Part shown: positions 6,857 to 16,148 of the stretch, piece by piece
Layout: every line of letters starts with the position of its first letter
Position numbering within the stretch: the stretch's first letter is position 1
Notes under the pieces: generated by a model
What the model saw: the letters and a program-made list of their open reading frames with translations, nothing else
What the model was told of the DNA's origin: nothing
The model's database searches: none
Translations under genes and position numbers: made by a program
DNA from: Mesorhizobium loti
Lineage (GTDB): Bacteria > Pseudomonadota > Alphaproteobacteria > Rhizobiales > Rhizobiaceae
Direction of reading: 5' to 3'
NCBI GenBank assembly: GCA_014189435.1
Contig: CP050293.1
Coordinates: 6,143,001-6,207,000 of the forward strand
DNA length: 64,000 nt

Positions 6857-7098
6857 TTGACGTAGCCTTTCGCCATGGCCAGTTCGAGCGCGTCGATCGC
6901 GGCCTTCACGAACTCTTCCAGCTTATCGACCTTGAAGGCGATGCCCTTGCCGGGGCGCTTAGTGCCGTCTTCGGCGTCGTAGAAAATACGAGCGTTGAAC
7001 ACGCGGCAGCCGTTGAAGAGATCGATCGAGACGCGAATCTCTTCGGTCTTATTCTTCGGCACGACGGCGACGAGATCGGATTGGGTGGCGCTGACCAT
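6853..7098 (-). CDS. PC4/p15-like single-stranded DNA-binding protein
   Basis: An 81-residue protein with the short beta-sheet plus helix pattern of bacterial PC4-like transcription/replication cofactors: VSIDLFNGCRVFNARIFYDA, GTKRPGKGIAFKVDKLEEFVKAAIDAL. In this family the antiparallel strands bind ssDNA and the terminal helix dimerises. Aromatic and basic residues expected for the nucleic-acid surface are visible (Phe, Arg, Lys-rich GTKRPGKG loop). A role in phage replication or recombination is likely. Overlaps both neighbours. Confidence 0.7.
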   Translation of the reverse strand: MVSATQSDLVAVVPKNKTEEIRVSIDLFNGCRVFNARIFYDAEDGTKRPGKGIAFKVDKLEEFVKAAIDALELAMAKGYVK

Positions 7099-7340
7099 CA
7101 GGCCACCGCCTTGTCTGTCGGCCTTTCCGACGTGGACCCGACCGGCTTGGAAAGCCGAATGGCGGCCCAGGCGTCCAGCGCCTCGGGCGTGTAGAGTGGG
7201 ATCCTCCCGGCGTACTGCATTTCCGGACCGCCGCCGATCGTGGCTAGCTTGTTCAAGGTTGCGAGCGCGACGGGGATGCCGTGCTTCTCGATCATGTAGG
7301 CCGGCACTTCCGACCGGCGTAGGCGAGGACGATCAGTCAT
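7098..7340 (-). CDS. Small DNA-binding protein, excisionase/AlpA-like
   Basis: An 80-residue protein and the first gene of the leftward unit. The sequence RRSEVPAYMIEKHGIPVALATLNKLATIGGGPEMQYAGRIPLYTPEALDAW fits a MerR/excisionase-type winged helix, in which an N-terminal HTH is followed by a wing (GRIPLY) and a closing helix. Such proteins direct excision or act as Cro-like regulators. It is divergent from the Arc-type repressor gene and its promoter must lie in the operator-containing gap 7341-7458. Confidence 0.6.
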   Translation of the reverse strand: MTDRPRLRRSEVPAYMIEKHGIPVALATLNKLATIGGGPEMQYAGRIPLYTPEALDAWAAIRLSKPVGSTSERPTDKAVA

Positions 7341-7360
7341 GGGGGCATCTCCAAAACCAT

Positions 7361-7438
7361 ACTATCATGCATGCGATTAGTGGTATATTGGAGGTAGGAA
7401 TGGTTAAGTCAAGCCCATTGTATCGCATATATGATAGT
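7361..7438. promoter_or_regulatory. Paired operators between divergent prophage genes
   Basis: ACTATCATGCATGCGAT (7361-7377) and ATCGCATATATGATAGT (7422-7438) are inverted copies matching at 15 of 17 positions, 45 bp apart. They flank the promoters of the leftward early unit (start 7340) and the rightward Arc-type gene (start 7459). Each carries the half-site ATGATAG/CTATCAT, which is also the half-site of the phage P22 Arc operator as I recall it. The Arc-type protein encoded alongside is the obvious ligand; binding itself is inferred. Confidence 0.65.
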
Positions 7439-7458
7439 ACGCATGGGGAGAGTGCCGG

Positions 7459-7920
7459 GTGGCCAAAAAAACGCTGGTCAAAAACCAGGATCAGTTTCTA
7501 GTTCGCCTTCCCGACGGTATGCGCGATCGAATCAAGGCGAAGGCCGATCGCGCTGGCATGTCGATGAACGAGGCGATTGTTTGGTGCCTCGATGCCTACT
7601 TTCCAGCACCAACAGCGATTGAAGAGAAGCTGGACGAATTGGTTGCGATGGTCGCGATTCTGAAAGGCGATAACACTTACGAGGGCGTGGACCAGCTTGT
7701 CTCGGCCGTCCACGACGCCATCAAAGACGTAAAAAAGGGGAACTTCAAAACGGCCCCCAATTTCCGCAAAGCGGTATCAGATCGCTTTGAGGAGTGGGAA
7801 GCGGAATGGGCCGAAAGCCAGCGCTACCGACTTGAGAATCCCTTCGACGACGAACTGTGGGGACCAACTCCGGATAACGATCGACCATCGGGCGGCGGCA
7901 CGAAGCCAAAGAAAGACTAG
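7459..7920 (+). CDS. Arc-family ribbon-helix-helix repressor
   Basis: A 153-residue protein with a GTG start at 7459 preceded by GGGGAG about 8 bases upstream. The first 50 residues are a ribbon-helix-helix domain of Arc type: QFLVRLPDGMRDRIKAKADRAGMSMNEAIVWCLDAYF, with the beta strand QFLVRL contacting DNA. The remaining 100 residues are an acidic, helical extension not present in P22 Arc, perhaps for oligomerisation. It is divergent from the early genes with two operators between, and its TAG stop overlaps the integrase stop tail to tail (CTAG, 7917-7920). Confidence 0.8.
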   Translation: MAKKTLVKNQDQFLVRLPDGMRDRIKAKADRAGMSMNEAIVWCLDAYFPAPTAIEEKLDELVAMVAILKGDNTYEGVDQLVSAVHDAIKDVKKGNFKTAPNFRKAVSDRFEEWEAEWAESQRYRLENPFDDELWGPTPDNDRPSGGGTKPKKD

Positions 7921-9191
7921 CCGCGGCGAGGCATCTCCAGCACCTCCGCTGTCCTGCCGGTCATCTGTCGAAATACCTCCCCAGCGATTTTGTTCGCTGC
8001 CGCGACGAGCACAGTATCGAGGCGATGGACGTAACGACTGGTGACCGTGCCGCCGGCATGGCCGAGCATGGCAGCGATTGTGCTGTCTGCAAAACCGAGA
8101 TCCCCGCCGACAGACGCATAGGAATGCCGCATCGTATGCGGCGTGACGCCTTCCAGACCTGCGCGCTCCATGAGGCGCACCCATGCGCCGGCCAGGCCGT
8201 TGTAATGGCCCGTCTTGCGGAGCGCGGGGAGCACGTAGGGGTTGCCCGGCACGCGGATCGCCTCGCGCAGCACGTCGAAAGCTTCACGCCCCACAGGGCG
8301 CACGGACGGGCCGCTTTTGCTGTCCTTTAGACGGAAGCAACCGGCGGCCTCGTCTACCTCGTCCCATCGCAATGTTGAAATCTCACCAAGCCGGCAGCCG
8401 GTGAGCGCGAGGAGCCATGCACCGGTCTTGGCCTGGGGTGTGTCTAGTTCGGCGGGCTCGCCTGTCAGCGCGTCGCCGACAGCGCGGTACTCATCAGCGG
8501 TCAATCGCCGATCGCGCACATTGTCGGCGGGCAGGGGAACGCCCTGGACGGGGTTTGTTGCAATGATGCCCTCGCCGACGGCATAGGTGAGGATGCCGCC
8601 AAGAAAACCCGTGGTGCGCGCCGCGGTGCCAGCGCCGCCAGTGACCAGGACGCGATTTCCATTCTTGCCGGAACGATCACGCCGGGCCGTCTTGCCAGCC
8701 GTGACGTCCCGAACGAACTTCACGATGTCGGCGCGGGTGACGTCGATCACAAGTTTCGTGCCGAGCAGCGGCTTGATGTGGCGCTCGATTCGGCCCCTAT
8801 CGATTTCAATCGTCGATGCCTTCTTGGGGCGTCGGCTCCGGCCGAGGATTGCACCCTTGTCGGCCGCCTTCAGGTATTGGTCGCATAGCTGGGCAACGGT
8901 CAGAGATTTGCGGCGGGTCTTGCGCTCGAGCAGGGGATCGCCCTTCTGAAGCACTACGCCTCCCATCGTCTCGATCGCCAGCTTGCGCGCCTGCTCCGCG
9001 GTGATGGCCCCATGTCGTCCGATCGTCATCCGCCGCCGCACGCCGTCGCCGGATCGGTAGTCCACGAAGTAGGTACGGCTGCCAGTTGGATGGACATAGG
9101 CACCGAAGCCCTTAAGTTCCGAACACCAGATGGTGTATTGTTTGTCCCGGAGATCGGCACCGTCGACGACAGCTTTGGTGAGTTTTGGCAT
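7917..9191 (-). CDS. Tyrosine-type site-specific integrase
   Basis: A 424-residue phage integrase. The N-terminal arm-binding domain is of the DUF4102 type (DKQYTIWCSELKGFGAYVHPTGSRTYFVDYR), followed by a SAM-like core-binding domain and the catalytic domain. Catalytic residues are visible: Arg in TGCRLGE, HxxR in HTMRHSYAS, LGH, and the tyrosine nucleophile in SRYVHRL. Length is normal and the gene appears intact. It lies at the right end of the prophage directly next to the interrupted comM, as expected for an integrase beside its attachment site. Confidence 0.95.
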   Translation of the reverse strand: MPKLTKAVVDGADLRDKQYTIWCSELKGFGAYVHPTGSRTYFVDYRSGDGVRRRMTIGRHGAITAEQARKLAIETMGGVVLQKGDPLLERKTRRKSLTVAQLCDQYLKAADKGAILGRSRRPKKASTIEIDRGRIERHIKPLLGTKLVIDVTRADIVKFVRDVTAGKTARRDRSGKNGNRVLVTGGAGTAARTTGFLGGILTYAVGEGIIATNPVQGVPLPADNVRDRRLTADEYRAVGDALTGEPAELDTPQAKTGAWLLALTGCRLGEISTLRWDEVDEAAGCFRLKDSKSGPSVRPVGREAFDVLREAIRVPGNPYVLPALRKTGHYNGLAGAWVRLMERAGLEGVTPHTMRHSYASVGGDLGFADSTIAAMLGHAGGTVTSRYVHRLDTVLVAAANKIAGEVFRQMTGRTAEVLEMPRRG

Positions 9192-9363
9192 TGGAGAGCC
9201 ATCCTTGAAAGGGTCGGCTCACCATATGCTCACCGCGAGAGCGGAAACAAGGGCAAACCGACGCCCTATTTGGAAAGCTTGCGAAACACCCGATGCATTG
9301 CATCACATGGCTTTGGCCTGTTCAAGAAAACATCCGCCATCATAGGCACATGCCATCCCGCCG
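9192..9363. other. Prophage right end / attR region
   Basis: Gene-free 172 bases between integrase and resumed comM. Includes the 13-bp palindrome GATGCATTGCATC (9292-9304). The native comM reading frame is recognisable from about 9364 (CCC AAG GAG GGC AGC CAT), so the crossover core probably lies within the first codons of this conserved stretch. The partner attL is left of the window, so the exact core cannot be read. Confidence 0.5.
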
Positions 9364-10677
9364 CCCAAGGAGGGCAGCCATTACGATCTGCCGATCGCGC
9401 TTGGCCTGATGGCCGCCCTTGGCGCCATTCCGGGCGACATGCTGGCCGGCTATGTCGTGCTTGGCGAATTGTCGCTCGACGGCACGATTGCCGCGGTCGC
9501 CGGCGCCTTGCCGGCGGCGATCGGCGCCAATGCCGAGGGCAAGGGCCTGATCTGCCCGTTCGCCTGCGGGCCGGAAGCGGCCTGGGCGGGCAAGGATTTC
9601 GACATTCTGGCGCCGCGCAGCCTGATCGCCATCGCCAACCATTTTCGCGGCACGCAGGTGCTGTCGCGGCCGGAAGCCGGCATCCACGCCGCGGCGCGCG
9701 ACCTGCCCGACCTCGCCGACATCAAGGGCCAGGAGACCGCCAAGCGGGCGCTGGAAGTGGCGGCCGCCGGTGGTCATAATCTGCTGATGATCGGGCCACC
9801 GGGATCGGGAAAATCGATGCTGGCGCAGCGGCTGCCTTCGATCCTTCCGCCGCTGGCGCCGAAGGAACTGCTCGAAGTGTCGATGATCGCCTCGGTGGCG
9901 GGAGAGCTCGGCGAAGGCAAATTGACCGACCGGCGGCCGTTCCGCGCGCCGCACCATTCGGCCTCGATGGCGGCCATGGTCGGCGGTGGCATCCGCGCGC
10001 GGCCGGGCGAAGTGTCGCTCGCCCATCACGGCGTGCTGTTCCTCGACGAATTTCCCGAGTTCACGCCGCAGACGCTCGATGCGCTGCGCCAGCCGCTGGA
10101 GACCGGCGACTGCATGATCGCGCGGGCCAACCATCGCGTCACCTACCCGGCGCGCATCCAGCTGGTTGCGGCGATGAACCCGTGCCGCTGCGGCATGGCC
10201 GGCGAGCCGGGCTATCGCTGCCTGCGCGGCGAGCGCTGCCGCACCGACTACCAGGCGCGCATCTCCGGCCCGCTGCTCGACCGCATCGATCTCCGGATCG
10301 AGGTGCCGGCGGTCTCGGCCAGCGACCTGATACGGCCCGACCGGTCGGAGAAAAGTGCCGATGTGGCGCTGCGTGTTGCACGCGCCCGCACCATCCAGCG
10401 CGAGCGTTTCGAGCGCCTCGGCGTCACCCAAGCCACCACCAACGCGCATTGCGCGCCCTCGGTCATCGAGGAGATCGCAATGCCTGACGCCGCCGGCCTG
10501 TCGCTGCTCAAGGACGCCAGCGAAAAGCTCGCCTTTTCGGCCCGCGCTTACCACCGGGTGCTGAAGGTGGCGCGCACGCTTGCCGATCTCGACGCCAGCG
10601 AAACCGTCGGCCGCATCCATCTGGCCGAAGCGATCTCTTATCGCATGAGTTCGGAGCGGGTGGCGCAGGCGGCGTAG
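9364..10677 (+). pseudogene. comM: 3' part of comM (Mg-chelatase-like helicase), cut by prophage
   Basis: The frame encodes the C-terminal about 437 residues of the roughly 510-residue YifB/ComM AAA+ protein: PKEGSHYDLPIALGLMAALGAIPG, an AAA+ Walker A (GPPGSGKSM), Walker B (GVLFLDEFPEF) and the C-terminal Mg_chelatase region. ComM is a hexameric branch-migration helicase used in recombination of imported DNA. The N-terminus is missing, with an in-frame TAG at 9343-9345 upstream. An internal start at 9409 could still give a truncated AAA+ protein, but the loss of the N-terminal domain suggests inactivation while lysogenic. Confidence 0.85.
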
Positions 10678-11028
10678 GTCATTTGCCTCCTCGAGCAGCT
10701 CTTAATTGAGTTCACTATTTGGCTAATTTGCAAACTTACGAGATCAAGGCGCGCGCCTCGTCGCGGTGGCGACGCCACGCCGCCTTCCGCGATCACGCCA
10801 TAACGGCGCCTCTGCGAATCGACCATCTCTGCAGCGCGGCGGACCTGATTGTCCGCTTGGCCGGCGTCCTCACCACCCAACGGCCCCCACCGAACGGGCG
10901 CCGGCCATTTTCTTCCTCTTGACCCCGAAGCGTGGCCGTCATCGGCGCCGGACTAAAGTCCGGGCTTCTGCTTTGGATGTTCTTTATTTAGACAATGCGA
11001 ATATGATTGCGGTTGAGGGTGTACCGCT
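10678..11028. other. Intergenic region before DnaJ-domain gene
   Basis: 351 bases without a credible gene. It contains a short palindrome, CCGGACT and AGTCCGG (10948-10963). AT-rich sequence just before 11029 probably holds the promoter of the DnaJ-domain gene, but no clear consensus is recognised. The leftward frame here lacks coding-type codon bias. Confidence 0.4.
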
Positions 11029-11568
11029 ATGTTCATTGACTACTACGAAGTTTTGGAAGTTAGCCCGAATGCCAACTCGGAAACGCTGGAGCGCATATTT
11101 CGCTATTTTGCGATGCGCTATCATCCAGACAATCAACAGACTGGCGATGAAGCCCGCTTCAGCGAAATCGTGGAAGCCCACAACACGCTCAAGGATCCGG
11201 TCAAGCGTGCTCAATACGACATCGCCTATAGAGACCATGCCGGCCTTCGCCGCGAGTTGACCGAGGAAGCCAGCAACACCAAAGGCATCGAGCGGGATGT
11301 CGTGATTCAGGCCAAATTGCTGTCGCTGCTCTACGCAAAGCGCCGCCACGACGTCACCGATCCTGGGATCGGAGATGTAGAACTCGAACGACTGTCAGGC
11401 TGTCCGCGAGAACATCTCGAGTTTCATCTCTGGTACATGAAAGCGAAGGGATGGATCGCGAGGATAGAAAACGGGACGATCGCGATCACGGTGGAAGGCG
11501 TTGATCGCGCCAACTCCGAACACCGTCGCGATCCCGCCATTCGGCTCCTGGACCATACGGCTCCCTGA
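11029..11568 (+). CDS. DnaJ-domain protein
   Basis: A 179-residue protein. Residues 3-70 are a J-domain: DYYEVLEVSPNANSETLERIFRYFAMRYHPDN, with the HPD motif needed to stimulate Hsp70 ATPase, then FSEIVEAHNTLKDPVKRAQYD. Residues about 75-179 form a separate alpha/beta, possibly winged-helix module (GIGDVELERLSGCPREHLEFHLWYMKAKGWIARIENGTIAITVEG). Gly/Phe and zinc-finger regions of full DnaJ are absent, so this is a specialised co-chaperone perhaps linking DnaK to a DNA-associated client; that is inference. Confidence 0.8.
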   Translation: MFIDYYEVLEVSPNANSETLERIFRYFAMRYHPDNQQTGDEARFSEIVEAHNTLKDPVKRAQYDIAYRDHAGLRRELTEEASNTKGIERDVVIQAKLLSLLYAKRRHDVTDPGIGDVELERLSGCPREHLEFHLWYMKAKGWIARIENGTIAITVEGVDRANSEHRRDPAIRLLDHTAP

Positions 11569-11635
11569 CGCCTTGCCTCTGGCCGGAAGCCAGGTCGAGG
11601 ACCCGCCGCCCCATTCGCGGCAGGGGCTGGCCTCT

Positions 11636-13804
11636 TCAGCCCTGCTTCGCCTTCAGCTCGAGCCGCCGCGCGTGCAGCACCGGTTCGGTGTAGCCGTTGG
11701 GCTGGACTCGGCCCTTGAAGACCAGGTCGCAGGCGGCCTGGAAGGCGATGGAATTGTCGAAGTCGGCGGCCATTGGCCGGTAGAGCGGGTCGCCGACATT
11801 CTGCAGGTCGACAATTGCCGCCATGCGCCGTAGCGAATCCATCACCTGAATCTGCGAGCAGACCTTGTGATGCAGCCAGTTGGCGATGTGCTGCGAGGAA
11901 ATGCGCAGCGTGGCGCGGTCTTCCATCAGGCCGACGTCGTTGATATCTGGCACTTTCGAGCAGCCGACGCCCTGGTCGATCCAGCGCACGACATAGCCGA
12001 GAATGCCTTGCGCGTTGTTGTCGAGTTCGCGCTGGATCTCGTCGGGCGTCCAGTTCGGCCGCACCGCCACCGGCACCGACAAGATGTCGTCGAGTTTCGC
12101 CTTGGGCCGGCTCTTCAGCGCCGCCTGCACCGCGTGGACATCGACCTTGTGGTAGTGCGTGGCATGCAGCGTCGCCGCCGTCGGCGACGGCACCCAGGCG
12201 GTGTTGGCGCCGGCCTTGGGGTGGGCGATCTTCTGTTCCAGCATCGCCGCCATCAGATCCGGCATCGCCCACATGCCCTTGCCGATCTGGGCATGGCCAG
12301 CCAGCCCGCATTCCAGCCCGGTGTCGACATTCCACGCCTCATAGGCGGAAATCCAGGCGGCCTGCTTCATGTCGCCCTTGCGGATCATCGGGCCGGCCTC
12401 CATCGAGGTGTGGATCTCGTCGCCGGTGCGGTCGAGGAAGCCGGTGTTGATGAACACCACGCGTTCCCTGGCGGCGCGGATTGCTTCCTTGAGGTTGACG
12501 GTGGTGCGCCGCTCCTCGTCCATGATGCCCATCTTGATGGTGTTTTTGGCCATGCCGAGCAGGGCCTCGACACGGTCGAATATCTCGACCGCGAAGGCGA
12601 CTTCCTCCGGCCCGTGCATCTTGGGTTTCACCACATACATCGAGCCCGCGCGGGAATTGGCGCGGCGGCCCTTGGTTCCGACATCATGCAGCGCGATCAG
12701 CGCCGTCATCGCTGCATCCATGATGCCTTCCGGAACCTCGTTGCCGTCGCGGTCAAGGATCGCCGGGTTGGTCATCAGGTGGCCGACATTCCTGACCAGC
12801 ATCAGCGAGCGGCCGGGCACGGTCAGGGTGCCGCCGCCGGGCGTCGTGTAGGAGCGGTCGGGATTGAGCTTGCGGACAAAACTCCGGCCGCCCTTGGTGA
12901 TCTCTTCCGCCAGGTCACCCTTCATCAGGCCGAGCCAGTTGCGGTAGACGACGACCTTGTCCTCAGCATCCACCGCCGCGACCGAATCCTCGCAGTCCTG
13001 GATGGTGGTCAGTGCCGATTCCAGGATGACATCGGCGATCCCCGCCGGATCGGTGCGGCCGATCTGGTTGTTGCGGTCGATCACGATCTCGATGTGCAGG
13101 CCGTTGCGCACAAGCAGCACCGCATCGGGATTGGCGGCGTCGCCGCGATAGCCGACGAATTGCCTGGGGTTGGCCAGCGTGGTCGAGCCGGCACCTGCAC
13201 TCAGCCGCAACCCGCCTTGCGCCAGCGACAGACCATTGACGCCGGCCCATTTGCCCGAGGTGAGCGGGGCAGCCTCGTCGAGAAAGGTCTTCGTCCAGCC
13301 GACGACCTTGGCGCCGCGCGCCGGATTGAAGGCCTTGCCCTTTTCGGCGCCATCGGTTTCGGGAATGGCGTCGGTGCCGTAGAGCGCATCATAAAGCGAG
13401 CCCCAGCGCGCATTGGCGGCGTTGAGCGCATAGCGGGCATTCATCACCGGCACCACCAGCTGCGGGCCGGCAACATCAGCGATTTCAGGGTCGACATTGT
13501 CGGTCGACACGCTGAAGGCCGGCCCTTCCGGAACGATATAGCCGATCTCCTTCAGGAAGCCCTTGTAGGCCTCCATGTCGACGGGTGCACCATGCTCGCG
13601 ATACCAGCCGTCTATCTGTTCCTGGAGGGCGTCACGCTTTGCCAGCAGCGCCCGGTTCTTCGGCGCCAAATCATGGACGATGGCCGAAAAACCGTTCCAG
13701 AAGGCGTCCGCTTCGATGCCCGTGCCCGGCAGCGCTTCGCTGGCCACGAACTCATGCAGCTCGCGGGCAATCCGCAATCCGGCGATCTCGATGCGATCGG
13801 TCAT
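11636..13804 (-). CDS. glcB: Malate synthase G
   Basis: A 722-residue protein of exactly the expected size for the monomeric G isoform, which condenses glyoxylate with acetyl-CoA to malate in the glyoxylate bypass. Family landmarks include the signature around [37 protein letters not shown] and the C-terminal [27 protein letters not shown]. Start ATG at 13804 gives [13 protein letters not shown], typical of rhizobial glcB. It is a single gene, with repeat DNA upstream. The gene looks intact. Confidence 0.96.
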   Translation of the reverse strand: MTDRIEIAGLRIARELHEFVASEALPGTGIEADAFWNGFSAIVHDLAPKNRALLAKRDALQEQIDGWYREHGAPVDMEAYKGFLKEIGYIVPEGPAFSVSTDNVDPEIADVAGPQLVVPVMNARYALNAANARWGSLYDALYGTDAIPETDGAEKGKAFNPARGAKVVGWTKTFLDEAAPLTSGKWAGVNGLSLAQGGLRLSAGAGSTTLANPRQFVGYRGDAANPDAVLLVRNGLHIEIVIDRNNQIGRTDPAGIADVILESALTTIQDCEDSVAAVDAEDKVVVYRNWLGLMKGDLAEEITKGGRSFVRKLNPDRSYTTPGGGTLTVPGRSLMLVRNVGHLMTNPAILDRDGNEVPEGIMDAAMTALIALHDVGTKGRRANSRAGSMYVVKPKMHGPEEVAFAVEIFDRVEALLGMAKNTIKMGIMDEERRTTVNLKEAIRAARERVVFINTGFLDRTGDEIHTSMEAGPMIRKGDMKQAAWISAYEAWNVDTGLECGLAGHAQIGKGMWAMPDLMAAMLEQKIAHPKAGANTAWVPSPTAATLHATHYHKVDVHAVQAALKSRPKAKLDDILSVPVAVRPNWTPDEIQRELDNNAQGILGYVVRWIDQGVGCSKVPDINDVGLMEDRATLRISSQHIANWLHHKVCSQIQVMDSLRRMAAIVDLQNVGDPLYRPMAADFDNSIAFQAACDLVFKGRVQPNGYTEPVLHARRLELKAKQG

Positions 13805-13906
13805 CAGGCTACTCCAGATGAAAGGCGTTGCGGGCCTTTGGCATGTCAGGTTTGCCGGGTCAATTCAGCTTAGGGTGAAGGGGGCGTATTTAACGACCGG
13901 CAACGC

Positions 13907-14095
13907 TGCCAATCTCCCCCTCGTGGGGGAGATGCCTGGCAGGGCAGAGGGGGGCGTGAAGGATCGCCAGCCTTTGCCCGCTACCGATTGAAACCATGCC
14001 ATGTGGGTGATTGAAACCATTGAGACGTTTGCGGGGCGGCGCCCCCCCTCTGGCCTGCCGGCCATCTCCCCCACACGGGGGAGATTGGCAGCTTT
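13907..14095. repeat. RIME-like palindromic repeat
   Basis: Two inverted arms of the common element of this genome, left about 13907-13957 and right about 14031-14095. Each contains a CTCCCCC...GGGGGAG mini-hairpin and a GCAGGGCAGAGGGGGG or complementary tract, separated by about 75 bp of unique sequence. It fills most of the 301-base gap between glcB and the hydantoinase gene. No gene is seen in the gap. Confidence 0.8.
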
Positions 14096-14105
14096 GCCGC
14101 CTCGC

Positions 14106-16148
14106 TCAAACCGCAATGCGCGGCCTTCCCGAGGCCACTGCCACGACATGCGCCTCGATGAACATGCGCTGTGCTTCGACGGTCGAGACGCGGAATTCGG
14201 TCGCGACGTCGATCTCGGCGCTGTCGGTGCCGGCATCCCTGGCGCGCTGGGCGACGATGGCACGGACATCGGCCTCGGCCGCCGCGATCGCCGCCGCCTC
14301 GTCGAGGAAATCACGTACGGTTTCGCCCGAGGCAAGGCGAAACAGCCCTTCCTTGGGCTGGCTGACCCGTGCCTCGGCCGAAACCCTGACCTGGCCGACG
14401 ACAGCGCCAAGCGCATTGGCGACATCGGTGTCTTCCGGCACCACGCAGTCGTTGCCGATCAAGGGTGGCAGGCCGGCATAATGCAGCGGCGCCGAGGCGC
14501 CGAGGCCTATGACCGGTCGGTCGAGCGCGACGCTCAGGCGTGCAATGCCGGGATGCGCGTCGACCGCGCGCTGCACCAGCGCATGCGCCACCGTTGACGC
14601 GCCATCGAGGCCGTCCTCGGCAAAGGCGGTTTCGAGGATGTATTCGGCCGACCAGCGCGTCAGCGTCACCAGCACCCGTTCCGAGATCGCTTCGGGCGAG
14701 GCGGCAATCGGCTGTCCCCGGCCGTCGCGCTTGCGGGCGAACAGTTCGGCGCCGAGGCGCGCGGCGACGGGATCCCAATTCGCCTGCTTGCCCAGCACAT
14801 GGGCGGCGTCCGACGGGGTGAAGCCGGCGACATGCACCAGCCCACGCGACACCAGCCGGTTCAGCGTCGCGTTCTGCGCGTTCGAGGTCAAAAGTCGATC
14901 GATGGCCAGCGGTACGGCACCAATCAGCTCGTAGAGCTTGGCTTCGGCGCCGGTCAGGCCGGCGGCGAGCCGATCCGGCACGCCGGTGCGCACCGCGAGA
15001 CGGCCGTCCATGCGGCCGGGATTGGGCGCCCGCAGCTGGCGCTCCAGCTCTGAAGTCACCGCTGCGCCATGCGCCATGCCGGCCAGCGCCAGCGGCACCA
15101 GTCGGCGCGGCCCGAGCAGGATCTTCGGGTTGAGCGCGCCATCCTCCAGCGTCACTTCGGAATCGCCGCCGAGGCCGAAGGTGCGCATGGCGACAGCCTC
15201 GACCATGGTGCGGAAGCCGCCGACAGTGGCCCCTTCCGGATCGAGCCTGGGCCGGCCGCCGTCGAGCACGGCGACATCGGTGGTGGTGCCGCCGATGTCG
15301 GAGACCATGGCATTGTCGAGCCCGGTCATGTGGCGGGCGCCGACGAGGCTGGCGGCCGGGCCGGACAGGATGGTCTCGATCGGCCGCTGGCGGGCAAACG
15401 CCGCCGAAACCAGCGCGCCATCGCCGCGCACCACCATCAGCGGTGCTGCAATGCTGCGCGCCTCGAGAAAACCTTCGGTCGCCGCCACCAGCCGGTCGAT
15501 CATCGAGATCAGCCTGGCGTTGAGCAGCGTCGTCAGCGCCCGGCGCGGGCCGCCGAGCTTGGCCGACAGCTCATGGCTCGATGTGACCGGCAGGCCGGTC
15601 TTTTCACGGATCAGCTCGCGGGCGGCGATCTCGTGTGCCGGATTGCGGGTGGCGAAATAGGCGCAGACGGCAAAGCCGGACACCGAGGCGCCGAGTTCGG
15701 GCAGCGCTGCCTCCAGTCCGGACAGATCGAGCTTGGCGGCATTGCCGTGCACATCGTGACCGCCCGGACAAAAAACCACCGGGTCGGTGCCGAGTGCTGC
15801 CTTCAGCCCGTCGCGGGCAAGGTCGCCCTCGGAAAAGCCGATCATCACCAACGCGACGCGGCCGCCCTGGCCCTCGACCAGCGCGTTGGTGGCAAGCGTC
15901 GTCGACATCGAAACCAGCTTGATCGCGGCGGGATCGGTGCCGGCCTTGCCCAGCACCGCGTCGACGGCGCCGGAAATACCGACGGCCAGATCATGCCTGG
16001 TGGTCAGCGCCTTGGCTTTTGCCAGCACCTTGCCCTTGTTCGGCCCTTGCTGCGGGCCTTCCGTTTCAGACCACAGCACGGCATCGGTATAGGTGCCGCC
16101 GGTGTCGATTCCGAGGAACAGCGGCTTTGGCTTGGTCTTGGCGGTCAT
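14106..16148 (-). CDS. Hydantoinase/oxoprolinase family protein (HyuA-type)
   Basis: A 680-residue protein starting at ATG 16148 (MTAKTKPKPLFLGIDTGGTYTDAV); the upstream extension is repeat DNA. It has an N-terminal actin-like phosphate loop (GIDTGGTYTDAV), a second glycine-rich motif near residue 285 (SDIGGTTTDVAVLDGG) and the C-terminal hydantoinase A region. These enzymes couple ATP hydrolysis to opening of cyclic amides (5-oxoproline, N-methylhydantoin) or carboxylation of ketones. A HyuB partner is not adjacent, so the substrate cannot be assigned. Confidence 0.82.
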   Translation of the reverse strand: MTAKTKPKPLFLGIDTGGTYTDAVLWSETEGPQQGPNKGKVLAKAKALTTRHDLAVGISGAVDAVLGKAGTDPAAIKLVSMSTTLATNALVEGQGGRVALVMIGFSEGDLARDGLKAALGTDPVVFCPGGHDVHGNAAKLDLSGLEAALPELGASVSGFAVCAYFATRNPAHEIAARELIREKTGLPVTSSHELSAKLGGPRRALTTLLNARLISMIDRLVAATEGFLEARSIAAPLMVVRGDGALVSAAFARQRPIETILSGPAASLVGARHMTGLDNAMVSDIGGTTTDVAVLDGGRPRLDPEGATVGGFRTMVEAVAMRTFGLGGDSEVTLEDGALNPKILLGPRRLVPLALAGMAHGAAVTSELERQLRAPNPGRMDGRLAVRTGVPDRLAAGLTGAEAKLYELIGAVPLAIDRLLTSNAQNATLNRLVSRGLVHVAGFTPSDAAHVLGKQANWDPVAARLGAELFARKRDGRGQPIAASPEAISERVLVTLTRWSAEYILETAFAEDGLDGASTVAHALVQRAVDAHPGIARLSVALDRPVIGLGASAPLHYAGLPPLIGNDCVVPEDTDVANALGAVVGQVRVSAEARVSQPKEGLFRLASGETVRDFLDEAAAIAAAEADVRAIVAQRARDAGTDSAEIDVATEFRVSTVEAQRMFIEAHVVAVASGRPRIAV

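Larger units (their letters stand above)
1..9363. mobile_element. Prophage, right (integrase) end, inserted in comM
   Basis: A continuous block of phage genes: tyrosine integrase (7917-9191), Arc-type repressor, small DNA-binding proteins, NusG paralogue and both terminase subunits. Nearly all read leftward with 1-4 base stop/start overlaps, unlike the looser chromosome to the right. The right boundary is set by comM, whose reading frame resumes at about 9364 without its N-terminus and with an in-frame TAG at 9343-9345. The left end and the 5' part of comM are outside the window, so the element length and the attachment core cannot be determined. Terminase plus connector-region genes suggest a tailed phage, possibly podovirus-like; this last point is inference. 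Confidence 0.85.

Noticed and set aside
10638..10880. An 80-codon leftward frame after comM
   Set aside because: It overlaps the end of comM, lacks a ribosome site and shows no codon bias.
11867..13873. A 668-codon frame opposite glcB
   Set aside because: Lies wholly antisense to malate synthase G, with low-complexity composition and no motif.
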